Of a stretch of 64,000 nucleotides of DNA, positions 27,701 through 36,343 are shown piece by piece (within the stretch, counting starts at the first letter, position 1; every line of letters starts with the position of its first letter). This DNA comes from Halorubrum sodomense (GTDB lineage: Archaea > Halobacteriota > Halobacteria > Halobacteriales > Haloferacaceae). The position numbers were made by a program, and so were the translations under genes. The notes beneath the pieces were generated by a model. That model saw only the letters and a program-made list of their open reading frames with translations, ran no database searches and was not told the DNA's origin. The stretch spans positions 372,001-436,000 of the forward strand of contig NZ_FOYN01000002.1 of the NCBI RefSeq assembly GCF_900111935.1, in the 5' to 3' direction.

Positions 27701-28543
27701 CTACCGCTCGCGCACGACGACGAACTCCGCGAGGTCGCGGAGGTACTCGATCGCCTCGGTCTCCGGCGGGTCCGCATCGTCGAGCGCGGCCAGCGCCCGC
27801 TCGGACTCCGCCCGGGCGCGCTCGTCGATCTCCTCCGGCGACAGCGACGTGACCTGGAGCACCGAGGGCCGGTCCATCTCGGCGTCCTGTCCCGTCGGCT
27901 TGCCGAGGTCGTCGGCGTCGGCGGTGGCGTCCAACACGTCGTCGCGCATCTGGAAGGCGACGCCGACGCGCTCGGCGTACTCCCCGAACGAGTCGATCGC
28001 GTGGGGGTCGGCGCCGCCCGCGACCGCGCCCAGCTCGGCGGCCGCGCGGAACAGCGCGCCCGTCTTCCGGCGCGCCAGCTCCATGTACTCCGCCTCGGTG
28101 CTCGGACGCGCCGCGAGCTCCGTCGCCTCGCCCTCCCCGAGTTCGACCATCGCCTCGGCGACGGTGCGCATCGCGCGCGGGTCGGCGGAGAACAGCGCGA
28201 ACGCCTCGCCGAGCAGGCCGTCGCTGGCGATGATCGCCGGGCCGTAGCCGAACTCCGCCCACGCGGCGGCGGTGCCCCGGCGGACCTCGGAGCGGTCGAT
28301 GATGTCGTCGATCACGAGCGAGGCGTTGTGGACGAACTCGATGCCGGCCGCGAAGTCGACCGCCTGCTCGGGGTCGCCGTCGAACGCCTCGCAGGCGAGG
28401 ACGGTCACCGCGGGGCGGACCCGCTTGCCGCCGGCGAGGACGACGTGGCCGACCTCCTCGGACAGCTCGTCGGGCTCGACGTCGTCGATGACCGACTCGA
28501 TCCGGTCTTCGACCAGCCCGACCCGACGCTGCAAGTACTCCAT
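27701..28543 (-). CDS. idsA: Geranylgeranyl/farnesyl diphosphate synthase
   Basis: A 280-aa all-helical trans-prenyltransferase that elongates DMAPP with IPP to supply archaeal lipid and carotenoid side chains. The first aspartate-rich motif is DDIIDRSEVRRG (about residue 80), and the second is FQMRDDVLD (about 200). GGKRVRPAV is the IPP-binding site near the N terminus. It is slightly shorter than typical synthases (about 320-350 aa), and haloarchaea carry several paralogues, so product length is uncertain. It converges with the multicopper oxidase and follows npdG on the same strand after 124 nt. Confidence 0.9.
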   Translation of the reverse strand: MEYLQRRVGLVEDRIESVIDDVEPDELSEEVGHVVLAGGKRVRPAVTVLACEAFDGDPEQAVDFAAGIEFVHNASLVIDDIIDRSEVRRGTAAAWAEFGYGPAIIASDGLLGEAFALFSADPRAMRTVAEAMVELGEGEATELAARPSTEAEYMELARRKTGALFRAAAELGAVAGGADPHAIDSFGEYAERVGVAFQMRDDVLDATADADDLGKPTGQDAEMDRPSVLQVTSLSPEEIDERARAESERALAALDDADPPETEAIEYLRDLAEFVVVRER

Positions 28544-28667
28544 CTACCGTTCGGAGGGTCCCGGCGCGCAAAGGCCTAACGGAACCGCCGTCCGGCGCGG
28601 TCGACCACCGGTCCGCCGGGGTCCGGTCGCCCGATATTCGGCGGCGGTCGCTCCCGTCGCACCCGGG

Positions 28668-29336
28668 CTACCGGAACCGCACGCCCAGATCGTGGAGGCC
28701 GTCGTTGTTCGAGGCGACGTTGATGAGGAGCGGCGTGAGCCCCTCGATCTCGGTCGCGTTGGCGATCCCGCCGGCGTCGAGGGCGCGCAGCCCCTCGATC
28801 CCCTCCGCGACGTCCGCGACGGTCCGTTTCGCGTCCTCGTCGTCACCGATGACGAGCGTGTCGACGCCCAGCTCGGCGTCGAGGTTCGCGAGCCGCGCGG
28901 CCGCGAGGTTGTGGAACGCGCCGACGACGGCGACGCCCTCGGGCGCCGCGTCCGCGACGATCTTCGTCACCGAGCCCGCGCCGGGCTTGTGATAGTGGAA
29001 CCCCTCCTCGTCGCGTTTCATCCCCGTGGCGGGCGAGACGAGTACGTCGCCGTCGTCCAGCGACGCCGCCACCGCCTCCACGGTGTCGCCGACGTGGTAC
29101 GGCGGGACCGCGAGGACGACGACCCGCGCGTCGGCGGCGACCGCGGCGTTCTCGCCGCCGGTAACCGCGGCGTCGAGCCCGCGGCTCTCCAGCTCCGTCG
29201 TGTACTCTTCGGCCTTGGTCTCGGCTTTCTCGGCCTCTCGTGACCCGACCGCGACCCGGTGGGGCGTGTCCGCCGCCAGCCGCAGCGCGAGTCCCTCGCC
29301 GATGTCGCCGGTGCCGCCCAAGATGGCGATTTTCAT
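28668..29336 (-). CDS. npdG: F420H2:NADP+ oxidoreductase
   Basis: A 222-aa enzyme transferring hydride between coenzyme F420 and NADP. The dinucleotide-binding N terminus is MKIAILGGTGDIGEGLALRL, with the basic VGSREAEKAE after strand two selecting NADP. The middle carries VVLAVPPYHVGDTV, and the C-terminal half carries VVGAFHNLAAARLAN and DTLVIGDDEDAKRTV, as in archaeal Fno. Length is normal. It is divergent from the MazG-like gene across a 113-nt spacer. Confidence 0.92.
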   Translation of the reverse strand: MKIAILGGTGDIGEGLALRLAADTPHRVAVGSREAEKAETKAEEYTTELESRGLDAAVTGGENAAVAADARVVVLAVPPYHVGDTVEAVAASLDDGDVLVSPATGMKRDEEGFHYHKPGAGSVTKIVADAAPEGVAVVGAFHNLAAARLANLDAELGVDTLVIGDDEDAKRTVADVAEGIEGLRALDAGGIANATEIEGLTPLLINVASNNDGLHDLGVRFR

Positions 29337-29449
29337 ACGATCTGTGGGGCCGCTCGCGGCTTATGGGTTGCGCGACCGGCCGTCCTCGCCACGACCGAAG
29401 GCGACCGGACAGCGGGGGACTCTTGACCGATCGCGCGGAGGCGACTTCT

Positions 29450-29707
29450 ATGGACGATCAGGACCGCGTCGCCGCGTTCATCGATGAGTACGGACTGAAG
29501 ACCGACCTCGCGTACCACGCTCTCGACTTAGAGAGCGAGGTCGGCGAGATCGCGAAGGAAGTGACAACCTCGACCGACTACGGACGCAACCCCAACGCCG
29601 CCTCGATCGCGACCGACGAGATCGGGGACGCGCTGTTCGCGCTGCTCGCGCTGGCGAAGTATGAGGCGCGGATCGAGTCGACCGGCGATGCCGGCTCGGG
29701 GCAATAG
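29450..29707 (+). CDS. MazG-like nucleotide pyrophosphohydrolase
   Basis: An 85-aa single-domain MazG-type protein. The metal-binding ExxE...ExxD arrangement is visible as LESEVGEIAKEV near residue 28 and DEIGDALFALLALA near residue 58. Such proteins hydrolyse non-canonical or alarmone nucleoside triphosphates to monophosphates. It starts with ATG 29450 and ends with a short unstructured tail. The family is short, so the length is normal. The zinc-ribbon gene follows after 84 nt on the same strand. Confidence 0.85.
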   Translation: MDDQDRVAAFIDEYGLKTDLAYHALDLESEVGEIAKEVTTSTDYGRNPNAASIATDEIGDALFALLALAKYEARIESTGDAGSGQ

Positions 29708-29791
29708 CGTCCTGGGCGACGAGGCCGGCTCGAGGCGGCAGCGACGCTCCGGGGGTGTCGGTTCAAGTGCGTCGGCCACCTACCCGACCCC

Positions 29792-29962
29792 ATGGCCGAG
29801 ACTCCGTCGCTCGCACTCCGCTACATCGTCTGCGACGCCTGCGAGACGGTGTTCGCGCAGCCCGACGAAACCGACGAGCCGGCCGCCTGCGGCCGGTGTG
29901 GCGCCCGGCGGGTCCGCGAGCTTCGGAGCGTCCGCGGGCCGGACGCCTACTTCTCCCCCTGA
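29792..29962 (+). CDS. Small zinc-ribbon protein (56 aa)
   Basis: ATG 29792 to TGA 29960-29962 encodes 56 residues with two CxxC pairs (VCDAC at 13-17 and ACGRC at 32-36), a classic rubredoxin-like zinc knuckle. The sequence begins MAETPSLALRYIVCDAC and ends GPDAYFSP. The spacing of the cysteine pairs and a basic stretch after the second (GARRVRELRSVRG) support a real zinc-binding microprotein. Its role is unknown. Haloarchaeal genomes carry many proteins of this type. It lies downstream of the MazG-like gene. Confidence 0.7.
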   Translation: MAETPSLALRYIVCDACETVFAQPDETDEPAACGRCGARRVRELRSVRGPDAYFSP

Positions 29963-29995
29963 CCCCGGCCTGCGGGGCGGGACGCCGCCGTCGAC

Positions 29996-31687
29996 TTACC
30001 GCAGGTCATCCATCTCCAGCTCTCCGGCCGCGATCGCCCGCAACTCCTCGTCGGAGAGACGGTCGATCACGAACTGCGGCATCCCCTCCGGCAGCCCGGC
30101 CGGCACCGACCGCCCGCCGTCCGTGCGAGACGCCGCGGAAGGCCCGCCGCCGTCTGCGGTCAACCGGCGAACGGCCCGCTCGAGGGTCTCGACCGCCGCC
30201 GACTGCCGCTCGCTCTCTTCGGCCAACCCTGTCATTCGCTCGCTGATCCGGTTCGACTGCTCGACCACCCCGTCGACCGTCGCGGCGATCTCTTCGGCCG
30301 CGGCGGCCTGCTCGTCGGTCACGTCCGAGACCTCGTCGATCCCGTTCGCCGTCTCCGTCACCGCCTCGGCGATGGCAGTGAGGCTCTCGGTCGCGTCGTC
30401 GACGCGCTCGCTCCCCTCGTCGACCCGGACAGTCGTCTCCGAGAGGCTCTCGACGGTCTCATCGGTGTCGGTGCGGATGCCCTCGACCATCGCTTCGATG
30501 TCGCTCGCGTGGCCCTGCGACTCCTCCGCCAGCGACTTTATTTCGTCCGCGACGACGCCGAAGCCGGCGCCGGCGTCCCCAGCGCGCGCCGCCTCGATCG
30601 AGGCGTTCAGCGCGAGGAGGTTCGTCTGGTCGGCGATGCCGTTGATCGCGTCGACGAACTCGTCAATCTCCTCGACCCGGTCTTGAAGCGTCTCGACGTC
30701 CTCCGCCACCTCGTCGACCGCGGCACCGATGTCGTCCATGGCCGCCGCGGCGTCGTCGGCCGCGTCTGCCCCGTCCTCCGCGAGCGTCTCCGCCCGACCG
30801 CTGGTCCGCTCGACCTCGTCGGCGGTCGACGCAACCTCCTCGACCGTCGCCGAGAGGTTCGCCACCTCCGAGGAGACCTCGGCGACCCGCCGCGACTGGT
30901 CCTCGGCCGCGTCGCCGACCTCGGCGGCGCTGTCGGCGACGTCGCTCGCCGACTCGCGCAGGTCGGCGATCGGCTCTTCGACCTCCTCTTCCACGTCCGC
31001 CATCAGCCGCTCGTTCTGCTCGATCGCCGCCGAGAGTTTCTCGCTGTACGAGTGGATGTACGTGTCCGTGACGACCTGCATGTCGAGGTTAACGATCCGG
31101 AGGATAGAGAGCAGGTCCTCGATCGCGTCGTCGACCTCCTCCTCGACCGCCGCCGCGGTCGCGTCGTCGACCGTCTCACCGGCGGCGTCGGGGGCCAGCC
31201 GGTCGGTGAGCGAGTCCGCGAGGCGGTCGCCGACGATCGGCAGGATGAGGTCGTAGTACACGCCGTACTGGCCGAGGTAGTGTTTCATCGGCATCTCCAG
31301 CACGTCGTGGATCTTCCCGATCCGCGCCCGGTCCTCGAAGTACTCCTCGCCGTACTCGCCCCCGGCGAGCGTCACGAGGTACGCCGACTGCGTCCGCTTG
31401 AGCTGTTCGATACCCTTCTCGGACCGACCGATCACGTCGACCGTCTGCTGGTGGCCGGTGAGGTTCTCGTAGAAGTCGTCCGCTACTTGGTCGGCGTTCT
31501 CCGCGAATGCGTCCTCGTACCGGCTCAGGCGCCGCTCGTCCTCCGCGTCGAAGCCGACGAACTCTTTTCGCCACGCGATCTCGTCGGCGTCGAGCCCGAT
31601 CTCGTCGACAAGTTCCGACGCGTCGAGCCCCTCGTTCAGGCCGCCCCGGCCGAAGTCGTCCCGGCCGTACTCTCCGGATGTAGCCAT
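29996..31687 (-). CDS. hemAT: HemAT-type globin-coupled aerotaxis transducer
   Basis: A 563-aa soluble chemotaxis transducer. Residues about 35-190 form a sensor globin. The proximal haem ligand is H127 in RIGKIHDVLEMP, with YLVTLAGGEYGEEYF just before. The C-terminal half is an MCP signalling coiled coil whose tip is IADQTNLLALNASIEAARAG, followed by GFGVVADEIKSLAEES. No transmembrane segment is present, as expected for HemAT. It should sense O2 and signal through CheA/CheW. A TATA-like box upstream supports a leaderless start at 31687. Confidence 0.94.
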   Translation of the reverse strand: MATSGEYGRDDFGRGGLNEGLDASELVDEIGLDADEIAWRKEFVGFDAEDERRLSRYEDAFAENADQVADDFYENLTGHQQTVDVIGRSEKGIEQLKRTQSAYLVTLAGGEYGEEYFEDRARIGKIHDVLEMPMKHYLGQYGVYYDLILPIVGDRLADSLTDRLAPDAAGETVDDATAAAVEEEVDDAIEDLLSILRIVNLDMQVVTDTYIHSYSEKLSAAIEQNERLMADVEEEVEEPIADLRESASDVADSAAEVGDAAEDQSRRVAEVSSEVANLSATVEEVASTADEVERTSGRAETLAEDGADAADDAAAAMDDIGAAVDEVAEDVETLQDRVEEIDEFVDAINGIADQTNLLALNASIEAARAGDAGAGFGVVADEIKSLAEESQGHASDIEAMVEGIRTDTDETVESLSETTVRVDEGSERVDDATESLTAIAEAVTETANGIDEVSDVTDEQAAAAEEIAATVDGVVEQSNRISERMTGLAEESERQSAAVETLERAVRRLTADGGGPSAASRTDGGRSVPAGLPEGMPQFVIDRLSDEELRAIAAGELEMDDLR

Positions 31688-31708
31688 ACCGAAGCTTCTC
31701 TGCTTGGG

Positions 31709-31717
31709 TTATATAAA
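31709..31717 (-). promoter_or_regulatory. TATA box of hemAT
   Basis: Minus-strand TTTATATAA ends 21 nt before the ATG at 31687, the spacing typical of leaderless haloarchaeal genes. It is the only AT-rich patch in the 117-nt spacer. Confidence 0.65.
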
Positions 31718-31804
31718 TGGTGACCCGTGCTTCTCACCGGCGATACCGGGGATCAGCGGGGCGGCTCGGGGACGGACGATCGGGAACGCGGCGTCGGCGA
31801 TCGC

Positions 31805-33901
31805 CTAGTCGTCCCCGGTCGCCCCGCTTCCCTCGCCCGCCTCGGCGGCGGGCTCGACCGCGACGGCCGAGTGCTTGAACTCGGGGATCTTCGCCTCGGG
31901 GTCGAGCGCGTCGCCGGTCAGCGCGTTCGCGAGCGGCTCCGGGTAGTGGAACGTACAGAACGTCACGCCCTCGCGGACCGCCGGCGTGACCTCGGCCGCG
32001 ACCTCGACGGTCCCGCGCTCGTTCGAGACGGTCACGCGGTCGCCGTCCTCGATGCCGCGCTCCGCGGCGTCGCTCGGGTGGACCTGGAGGGCGTCCTCGC
32101 CGCGCATCGCCACGAGCCGATCGGAGCGCCGGCTGAGCGCGCCGCTGTTGAAGTGCTGGAGCACGCGGCCGGTCGTGAGGACCAGCTCGTCCGGGTCGAG
32201 GTCGTCCGCGGGCGGGACCGGGTCGACGACCGCGAGGGGCGCGGTGCGCTCGCCGGTCGCGAACGTCTCCGCGTGTAACACCTCCGTGCCGCGCCCCGCG
32301 TCGGCGTCGAACGGCCACCGCTGGTAGCCGTCACCGATCCCCGCGTAGCTCATCCCCTCGTATATCGGCGCGACGCGGGTCAGCTCCTCGAACGCAGCCT
32401 CGGGGCGGTCGTAGTCGAACGCCTCCGGGCGGTCGGTCAGCCGCCGGCCGAGGGCGGTCAGGATATCGAAGTCGCGGCGGGCGTTCCCCGGCAGGTCGGC
32501 GTTCGGCCGCATCCGCAGCACGCGCCGGTCGGTGTTCGTCACCGTGCCGCACTTCTCGGCCCACGCGCTCCCGGGGAGGACCACGTCCGCGTGCGCCGCC
32601 GTCCGCGTCTCGAACAGGTCGATCACGACGCAGTAATCGAGGTCGTCGAACGCCGACGCGACCGCGGTCGCGTTCGGCTCGGTGACCGCCGGGTTCTCGC
32701 CGAAAACGACTGCCGCGCGCACGTCGTCACCGAAGCGGTGGGTCGCCTCGACCTCGGTGAGTCCGGGCTCCGCCGGCGGCTCGACGCCCCACTCGGCGGC
32801 GACGCGCTCCCGGGCGTCCGGGTCGGTCACGGGCTCGTAGCCGGGGAGCACGCTCGGGAGCCCGCCCACGTCGCTCGCGCCCTGGACGTTGTTCTGGCCG
32901 CGCAGGGGGTTCACGCCGGTCCCGGGGCGGCCGACGTTGCCGGTCAGGAGCGCGAGGTTGAGGAGGGCGTGGACGTTGTCGGTGCCGCAGCGGTGCTGGC
33001 TCGTCCCCATCCCCGTCACGATCGCGGCGCGGTCGGCCTCGCCGTACGCCCGCGCCGCCTCCCTGATCGCCTCGGGCTCGACGCCGGCCGCCTCGGCGTT
33101 CGCGGCGACGTCCACGTCGACGAGGCGTTCGCGCAGCCGGTCGAACCCGGTCGTGCGCTCGTCGAGGAACGCCTCGTCGACGAGGCCCTCCTCGACGAGC
33201 GTCGCGGCGACCGCGTTCAGCAACTCGATGTCCGTGCCGGGCCGCAGCGGGAGGTGGACGTCGGCCGCCTCGGTCGTGTCGTTCGCGCGCGGGTCGACGT
33301 GGACCAGCGTCGCGCCGTCGCGGACCGCCGGGAGGATGTACGACCGGAACGCGACGGGGTGTTGCTCGGCCGGGTTGGCGCCGTTGACGAGGATACAGTC
33401 CGCCTCCCCCAGGTCGTCGAGGGTGTTCGTCATCGCGCCCGCGCCGAGCCGCTCGCTCATCGCCGCGACCGTCGAGGCGTGACAGAGCCGCGCGCAGTTG
33501 TCCACGTTGTTCGTCCCGAGGACCCGCGCGAGCTTCTGGAGGACGTAGTTCTCCTCGTTCGTGCAGTTCGAGGAGGCGAAGAACTGGACCGCGTCCGGCC
33601 CGTGCTCGTCGACCACCTCGCCGATCCCCTCGACCGCGCGGTCGAGCGCCGCCTCCCACGGCGCCGTGACGAAGCGCCCGTCGTGACGCACCAGCGGCTC
33701 CGTCAGGCGGTCGTCGCTGTCGACCACGTCGAACGCGGCCGCCCCCTTCGGGCATATCTCGCCCCGCTCGTTCACCGGTCCCTCGACGCCGGTCGCGCTC
33801 CCGCGGCCGGCGTACTCGACGCTGCAGCCGACGCCGCAGAACGGGCAGACGGTGGGGTTCGACTCGAAGCGCCGCTCGGTCGTCTCGCTCGGGTCGGTCA
33901 T
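31805..33901 (-). CDS. fdhF: Formate dehydrogenase alpha-type molybdoenzyme
   Basis: A 698-aa molybdopterin oxidoreductase. An N-terminal 4Fe-4S site is formed by CPFCGVGC and GEICPKG. The molybdenum ligand is a cysteine at residue 140 in DNCARLCHAST, the position held by selenocysteine in E. coli FDH-H, so this is a Cys-type formate dehydrogenase rather than a nitrate reductase. Later motifs are GANPAEQHPVAFRSYI, GVNPLRGQNNVQGASD and the C-terminal molydopterin domain LTTGRVLQHFNSGALSRRSD. No beta or gamma subunit is adjacent, so the electron acceptor is unknown. There is no Tat signal, so it is cytoplasmic. Confidence 0.88.
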   Translation of the reverse strand: MTDPSETTERRFESNPTVCPFCGVGCSVEYAGRGSATGVEGPVNERGEICPKGAAAFDVVDSDDRLTEPLVRHDGRFVTAPWEAALDRAVEGIGEVVDEHGPDAVQFFASSNCTNEENYVLQKLARVLGTNNVDNCARLCHASTVAAMSERLGAGAMTNTLDDLGEADCILVNGANPAEQHPVAFRSYILPAVRDGATLVHVDPRANDTTEAADVHLPLRPGTDIELLNAVAATLVEEGLVDEAFLDERTTGFDRLRERLVDVDVAANAEAAGVEPEAIREAARAYGEADRAAIVTGMGTSQHRCGTDNVHALLNLALLTGNVGRPGTGVNPLRGQNNVQGASDVGGLPSVLPGYEPVTDPDARERVAAEWGVEPPAEPGLTEVEATHRFGDDVRAAVVFGENPAVTEPNATAVASAFDDLDYCVVIDLFETRTAAHADVVLPGSAWAEKCGTVTNTDRRVLRMRPNADLPGNARRDFDILTALGRRLTDRPEAFDYDRPEAAFEELTRVAPIYEGMSYAGIGDGYQRWPFDADAGRGTEVLHAETFATGERTAPLAVVDPVPPADDLDPDELVLTTGRVLQHFNSGALSRRSDRLVAMRGEDALQVHPSDAAERGIEDGDRVTVSNERGTVEVAAEVTPAVREGVTFCTFHYPEPLANALTGDALDPEAKIPEFKHSAVAVEPAAEAGEGSGATGDD

Positions 33902-33986
33902 CGGCTTCGGGTAGGAGCTCTAGGCCCCTCCGAACCACACCGGCGTAGCGTGGCCTTTTATCACGCGGTCGGCCGACCGCGGCGGC

Positions 33987-34970
33987 TCACCCCGTCACGG
34001 CGTCCCCGCCGACCGGCGCCACGTGGCGGCCGAGCGACAGGGCGCCGGCGGTCACGAGGCAGGCGGTGAACGCGATCGTGCCGAGCTTCCCGCCGAAGCC
34101 GACGAAGTACGGCGTCGCACCGACGAAGACGGCGCCGGCGACGCCGCCGGCCAGCAACATCGGCCCGGGGCCCGGGATCCGCTCCGGCGTGGCCATCCCG
34201 GCGAACGACGCGCAGAAGGCGACCGCCGCGACCGCGTCGCCGGCGGCGAACAGCGGCGGGCAGACGACGCCGGCGACGAGCCCGACGACCGCGCTCCCGA
34301 CGACCGGGCCGTGGTCGAGCCTGACGGAGAGGAGGTACGTGACGACCGCGGCGAGGCCCGCCGCGGCGACCAGTCCCGCCGCGACCGTCGGCTCCGGGAC
34401 CGACCCCGTTCCGGGGGCGAGCCCGCCGAACGCGGCCACCGACAGGCACCCGACGAACGCCGTCGTGCCGAGCTTCCCGCCGAACCCGTTGAACGCGCGC
34501 TTCGCGAGCACGAAGACGGCGGCGGCGGCGACCGCCGCGGCGGCCACGGCGCCGAGGTCGGCCCCGGCCGCCGGGGTCGCCATCCCGACGAACGAGCCGC
34601 AGTACGCGGGCGCGCCGTACGTCTCCGTCAGGAGGTGCGCGCAGAGCCCGACGAGCGCGGACGCCACGACCGGCCCGGTGCCGACCGTCACGGAGAGGGC
34701 GTACGTGACCGGCGCCGCAACGGCCACGGCGGCCGCGTTGCCGAGGTCGGTCCGCGTGACGCGGAAGCCGTCGGTCCGCAGCGCGTCTCGGGTCTCCTTC
34801 GCGGCGACGTATCCGAGGCTCACCGCGACGACGGCGAGGACGACCGCTCCGATCAGCGGGTCCGGCCCGGCGTGGACTCCAACCGCGAGGCCGGCCGTCG
34901 CCGCGACGCTCATTCCGGCCCCGGCACCGGCCAGGGCGAACGCTCCGAGGGCGTGGATCGCTCGGTTCAC
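33987..34970 (-). CDS. Multi-TM membrane protein with internal duplication
   Basis: A 327-aa protein with about ten hydrophobic helices and a GTG start. Two halves repeat: GPVVASALVGLCAHLL, YCGSFVGMATP and FGGKLGTTAFVGC in the first match GPVVGSAVVGLVAGVV, FCASFAGMATP and FGGKLGTIAFTAC in the second. The FGGKLGT and SFxGMATP pairs are likely pore- or ligand-lining. I do not recognise the family. It is divergent from the NarO/DmsR-like regulator with a 123-nt shared spacer, so it is a candidate target of that regulator. Confidence 0.7.
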   Translation of the reverse strand: MNRAIHALGAFALAGAGAGMSVAATAGLAVGVHAGPDPLIGAVVLAVVAVSLGYVAAKETRDALRTDGFRVTRTDLGNAAAVAVAAPVTYALSVTVGTGPVVASALVGLCAHLLTETYGAPAYCGSFVGMATPAAGADLGAVAAAAVAAAAVFVLAKRAFNGFGGKLGTTAFVGCLSVAAFGGLAPGTGSVPEPTVAAGLVAAAGLAAVVTYLLSVRLDHGPVVGSAVVGLVAGVVCPPLFAAGDAVAAVAFCASFAGMATPERIPGPGPMLLAGGVAGAVFVGATPYFVGFGGKLGTIAFTACLVTAGALSLGRHVAPVGGDAVTG

Positions 34971-35093
34971 GGCCCCGACTCGGTGCGGCTGCCCGATACA
35001 GGCCGACCCTCAGTACTGCGGGCCTTCTCGGGGGCCGAACGTCCCGCTCGTTGGGGATCAGGCCTTTGTGTCCGTCGCACGAACCGGCGTTCG

Positions 35094-35783
35094 ATGGGAA
35101 CCGACGGGAAGTCCCCCGGCGACCCCGCGACGCCCGACGGCGTCCGGGCGGGGATCGCGATCCACGGGACGGGGAACTGCCCGCTCGTCGACGCGTCGAC
35201 AGCCCACGACGGCCCGATTACTGGCATCAACTGGACGCACGCGGGCGACACGCACACCGAGGAGTTCCGCGTCCGCCACCCGGACGCGGTCGACACCGCG
35301 GAGGGCATCCCGGACCCCGAGTCGGTGGTCGACCTCGGCGACGAGCGGGTGTACCGGTACGACCGCCCGCGCGACGGGGGGTGCGCCTGTCGGGTCATCG
35401 AGGAGCTCGACTGTCCGATCGCGGACGCGCGCGCCGAGGACGGCGTCCTCCTCTTGACGCTCCATCTCCCCGAACTCGAACGCCTGCGCGACGTCGTCTC
35501 TGCGCTCGACGGGAGCGCGGAGCGCGTCGAAGTCCGCTACCTCGTCGAGGGCACGGCGCGCGACGACGGGGCGTCGGACCGGACCCTCGTCGACCGCGGC
35601 CGGCTCACCGACCGCCAGCGCGAGGTGTTGCGGACCGCCTACCGGATGGGGTACTTCGAGCGCCCCCGCGACGCCAACGCGCGCGCGGTCGCCGACGCGC
35701 TCGACATCTCCCCGTCGACGTTCGCCGAACACCTCGCGACGGCACAGCGGAAGCTCCTCAAAGAGACGCTGGCCGAGAACTGA
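35094..35783 (+). CDS. Bacterio-opsin-activator-type regulator, NarO/DmsR-like
   Basis: A 229-aa DNA-binding protein from ATG 35094. The C-terminal HTH is LTDRQREVLRTAYRMGYFER, then ARAVADALDISPSTFAEHL. Cysteines C29, C97, C99 and C107 give a C-Xn-C-X-C-X7-C arrangement, which I recall as that of NarO and DmsR, the regulators of denitrification and DMSO respiration. It may therefore sense oxygen or redox state through an Fe-S cluster. Formate dehydrogenase and HemAT lie within 5 kb, giving an oxygen-related neighbourhood. The regulon is unproven. Confidence 0.82.
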   Translation: MGTDGKSPGDPATPDGVRAGIAIHGTGNCPLVDASTAHDGPITGINWTHAGDTHTEEFRVRHPDAVDTAEGIPDPESVVDLGDERVYRYDRPRDGGCACRVIEELDCPIADARAEDGVLLLTLHLPELERLRDVVSALDGSAERVEVRYLVEGTARDDGASDRTLVDRGRLTDRQREVLRTAYRMGYFERPRDANARAVADALDISPSTFAEHLATAQRKLLKETLAEN

Positions 35784-35796
35784 CGGCGCTCTCGCC

Positions 35797-36285
35797 TCAG
35801 GCGGCGTGCTCGTCGATCGCGGATTCGAGCGTCGCGCGGTCCTGCGCGCCGACGAACCGGTCGACCGCCTCGCCGCCCGCGTACAGGACGAGCGTCGGGA
35901 TGCTGCGCGCGCCGAGCTGCTGAGCGACCGCCTGGTTCGCGTCGACGTCGACCTTCGCGACCGCCGCGTCGGTCTCGGCCGCGAGCGCCTCGATCGCCGG
36001 CTCCATCATCTGACACGGGCCGCACCAGTCGGCGTAGCAGTCCACGAGGACCACGTCGTGGTCGTCGACCGTCCGCTGGAACTCCTCCGTTCCGTTCACG
36101 TGAACCGGCTCGCTCGGAGTCCCCGCCCCACCGTCGTTGCCGGCGTCGGTTCCGGCGGCCCCGTCGAGCGTGTCGCCCTCGTCGAGACGCGCTTCGAGCT
36201 CCCGGCGCTTCCGTTCGCGGATGCGTTCGCGCTCGGTCCTCGCGTCGTCGCCCGTCGGTTCGTCCGCGTCGGCTGCGTCGCTCAT
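35797..36285 (-). CDS. trxA: Thioredoxin with charged N-terminal extension
   Basis: A 162-aa protein with the redox motif YADWCGPCQMMEP near residue 90. The thioredoxin fold follows (VAKVDVDANQAVAQQLGAR, then SIPTLVLYAGGEAVDRFVGA). About 55 residues before the fold are acidic and helical (RTERERIRERKRRELEARLD), unlike a minimal thioredoxin of about 105 aa. No signal peptide is visible, so it is cytosolic. I chose ATG 36285, downstream of the TATA box at 36310. It converges with the NarO-like regulator. Confidence 0.92.
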   Translation of the reverse strand: MSDAADADEPTGDDARTERERIRERKRRELEARLDEGDTLDGAAGTDAGNDGGAGTPSEPVHVNGTEEFQRTVDDHDVVLVDCYADWCGPCQMMEPAIEALAAETDAAVAKVDVDANQAVAQQLGARSIPTLVLYAGGEAVDRFVGAQDRATLESAIDEHAA

Positions 36286-36309
36286 GCGACAGTATTGGGT
36301 GCTTGGAAC

Positions 36310-36318
36310 AATATACTT
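36310..36318 (-). promoter_or_regulatory. TATA box of thioredoxin gene
   Basis: Minus-strand AAGTATATT ends 24 nt before the ATG at 36285. The spacing is consistent with a leaderless transcript and supports the chosen start. Confidence 0.6.
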
Positions 36319-36343
36319 TCCGCCGCCGGATCCGCCTCTCGCC

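Noticed and set aside
31805-33901. Assimilatory nitrate reductase
   Set aside because: Cys140 in the NCARLCHAS context and the GVNPLRGQNNVQGASD block fit formate dehydrogenase better, although the families are close.
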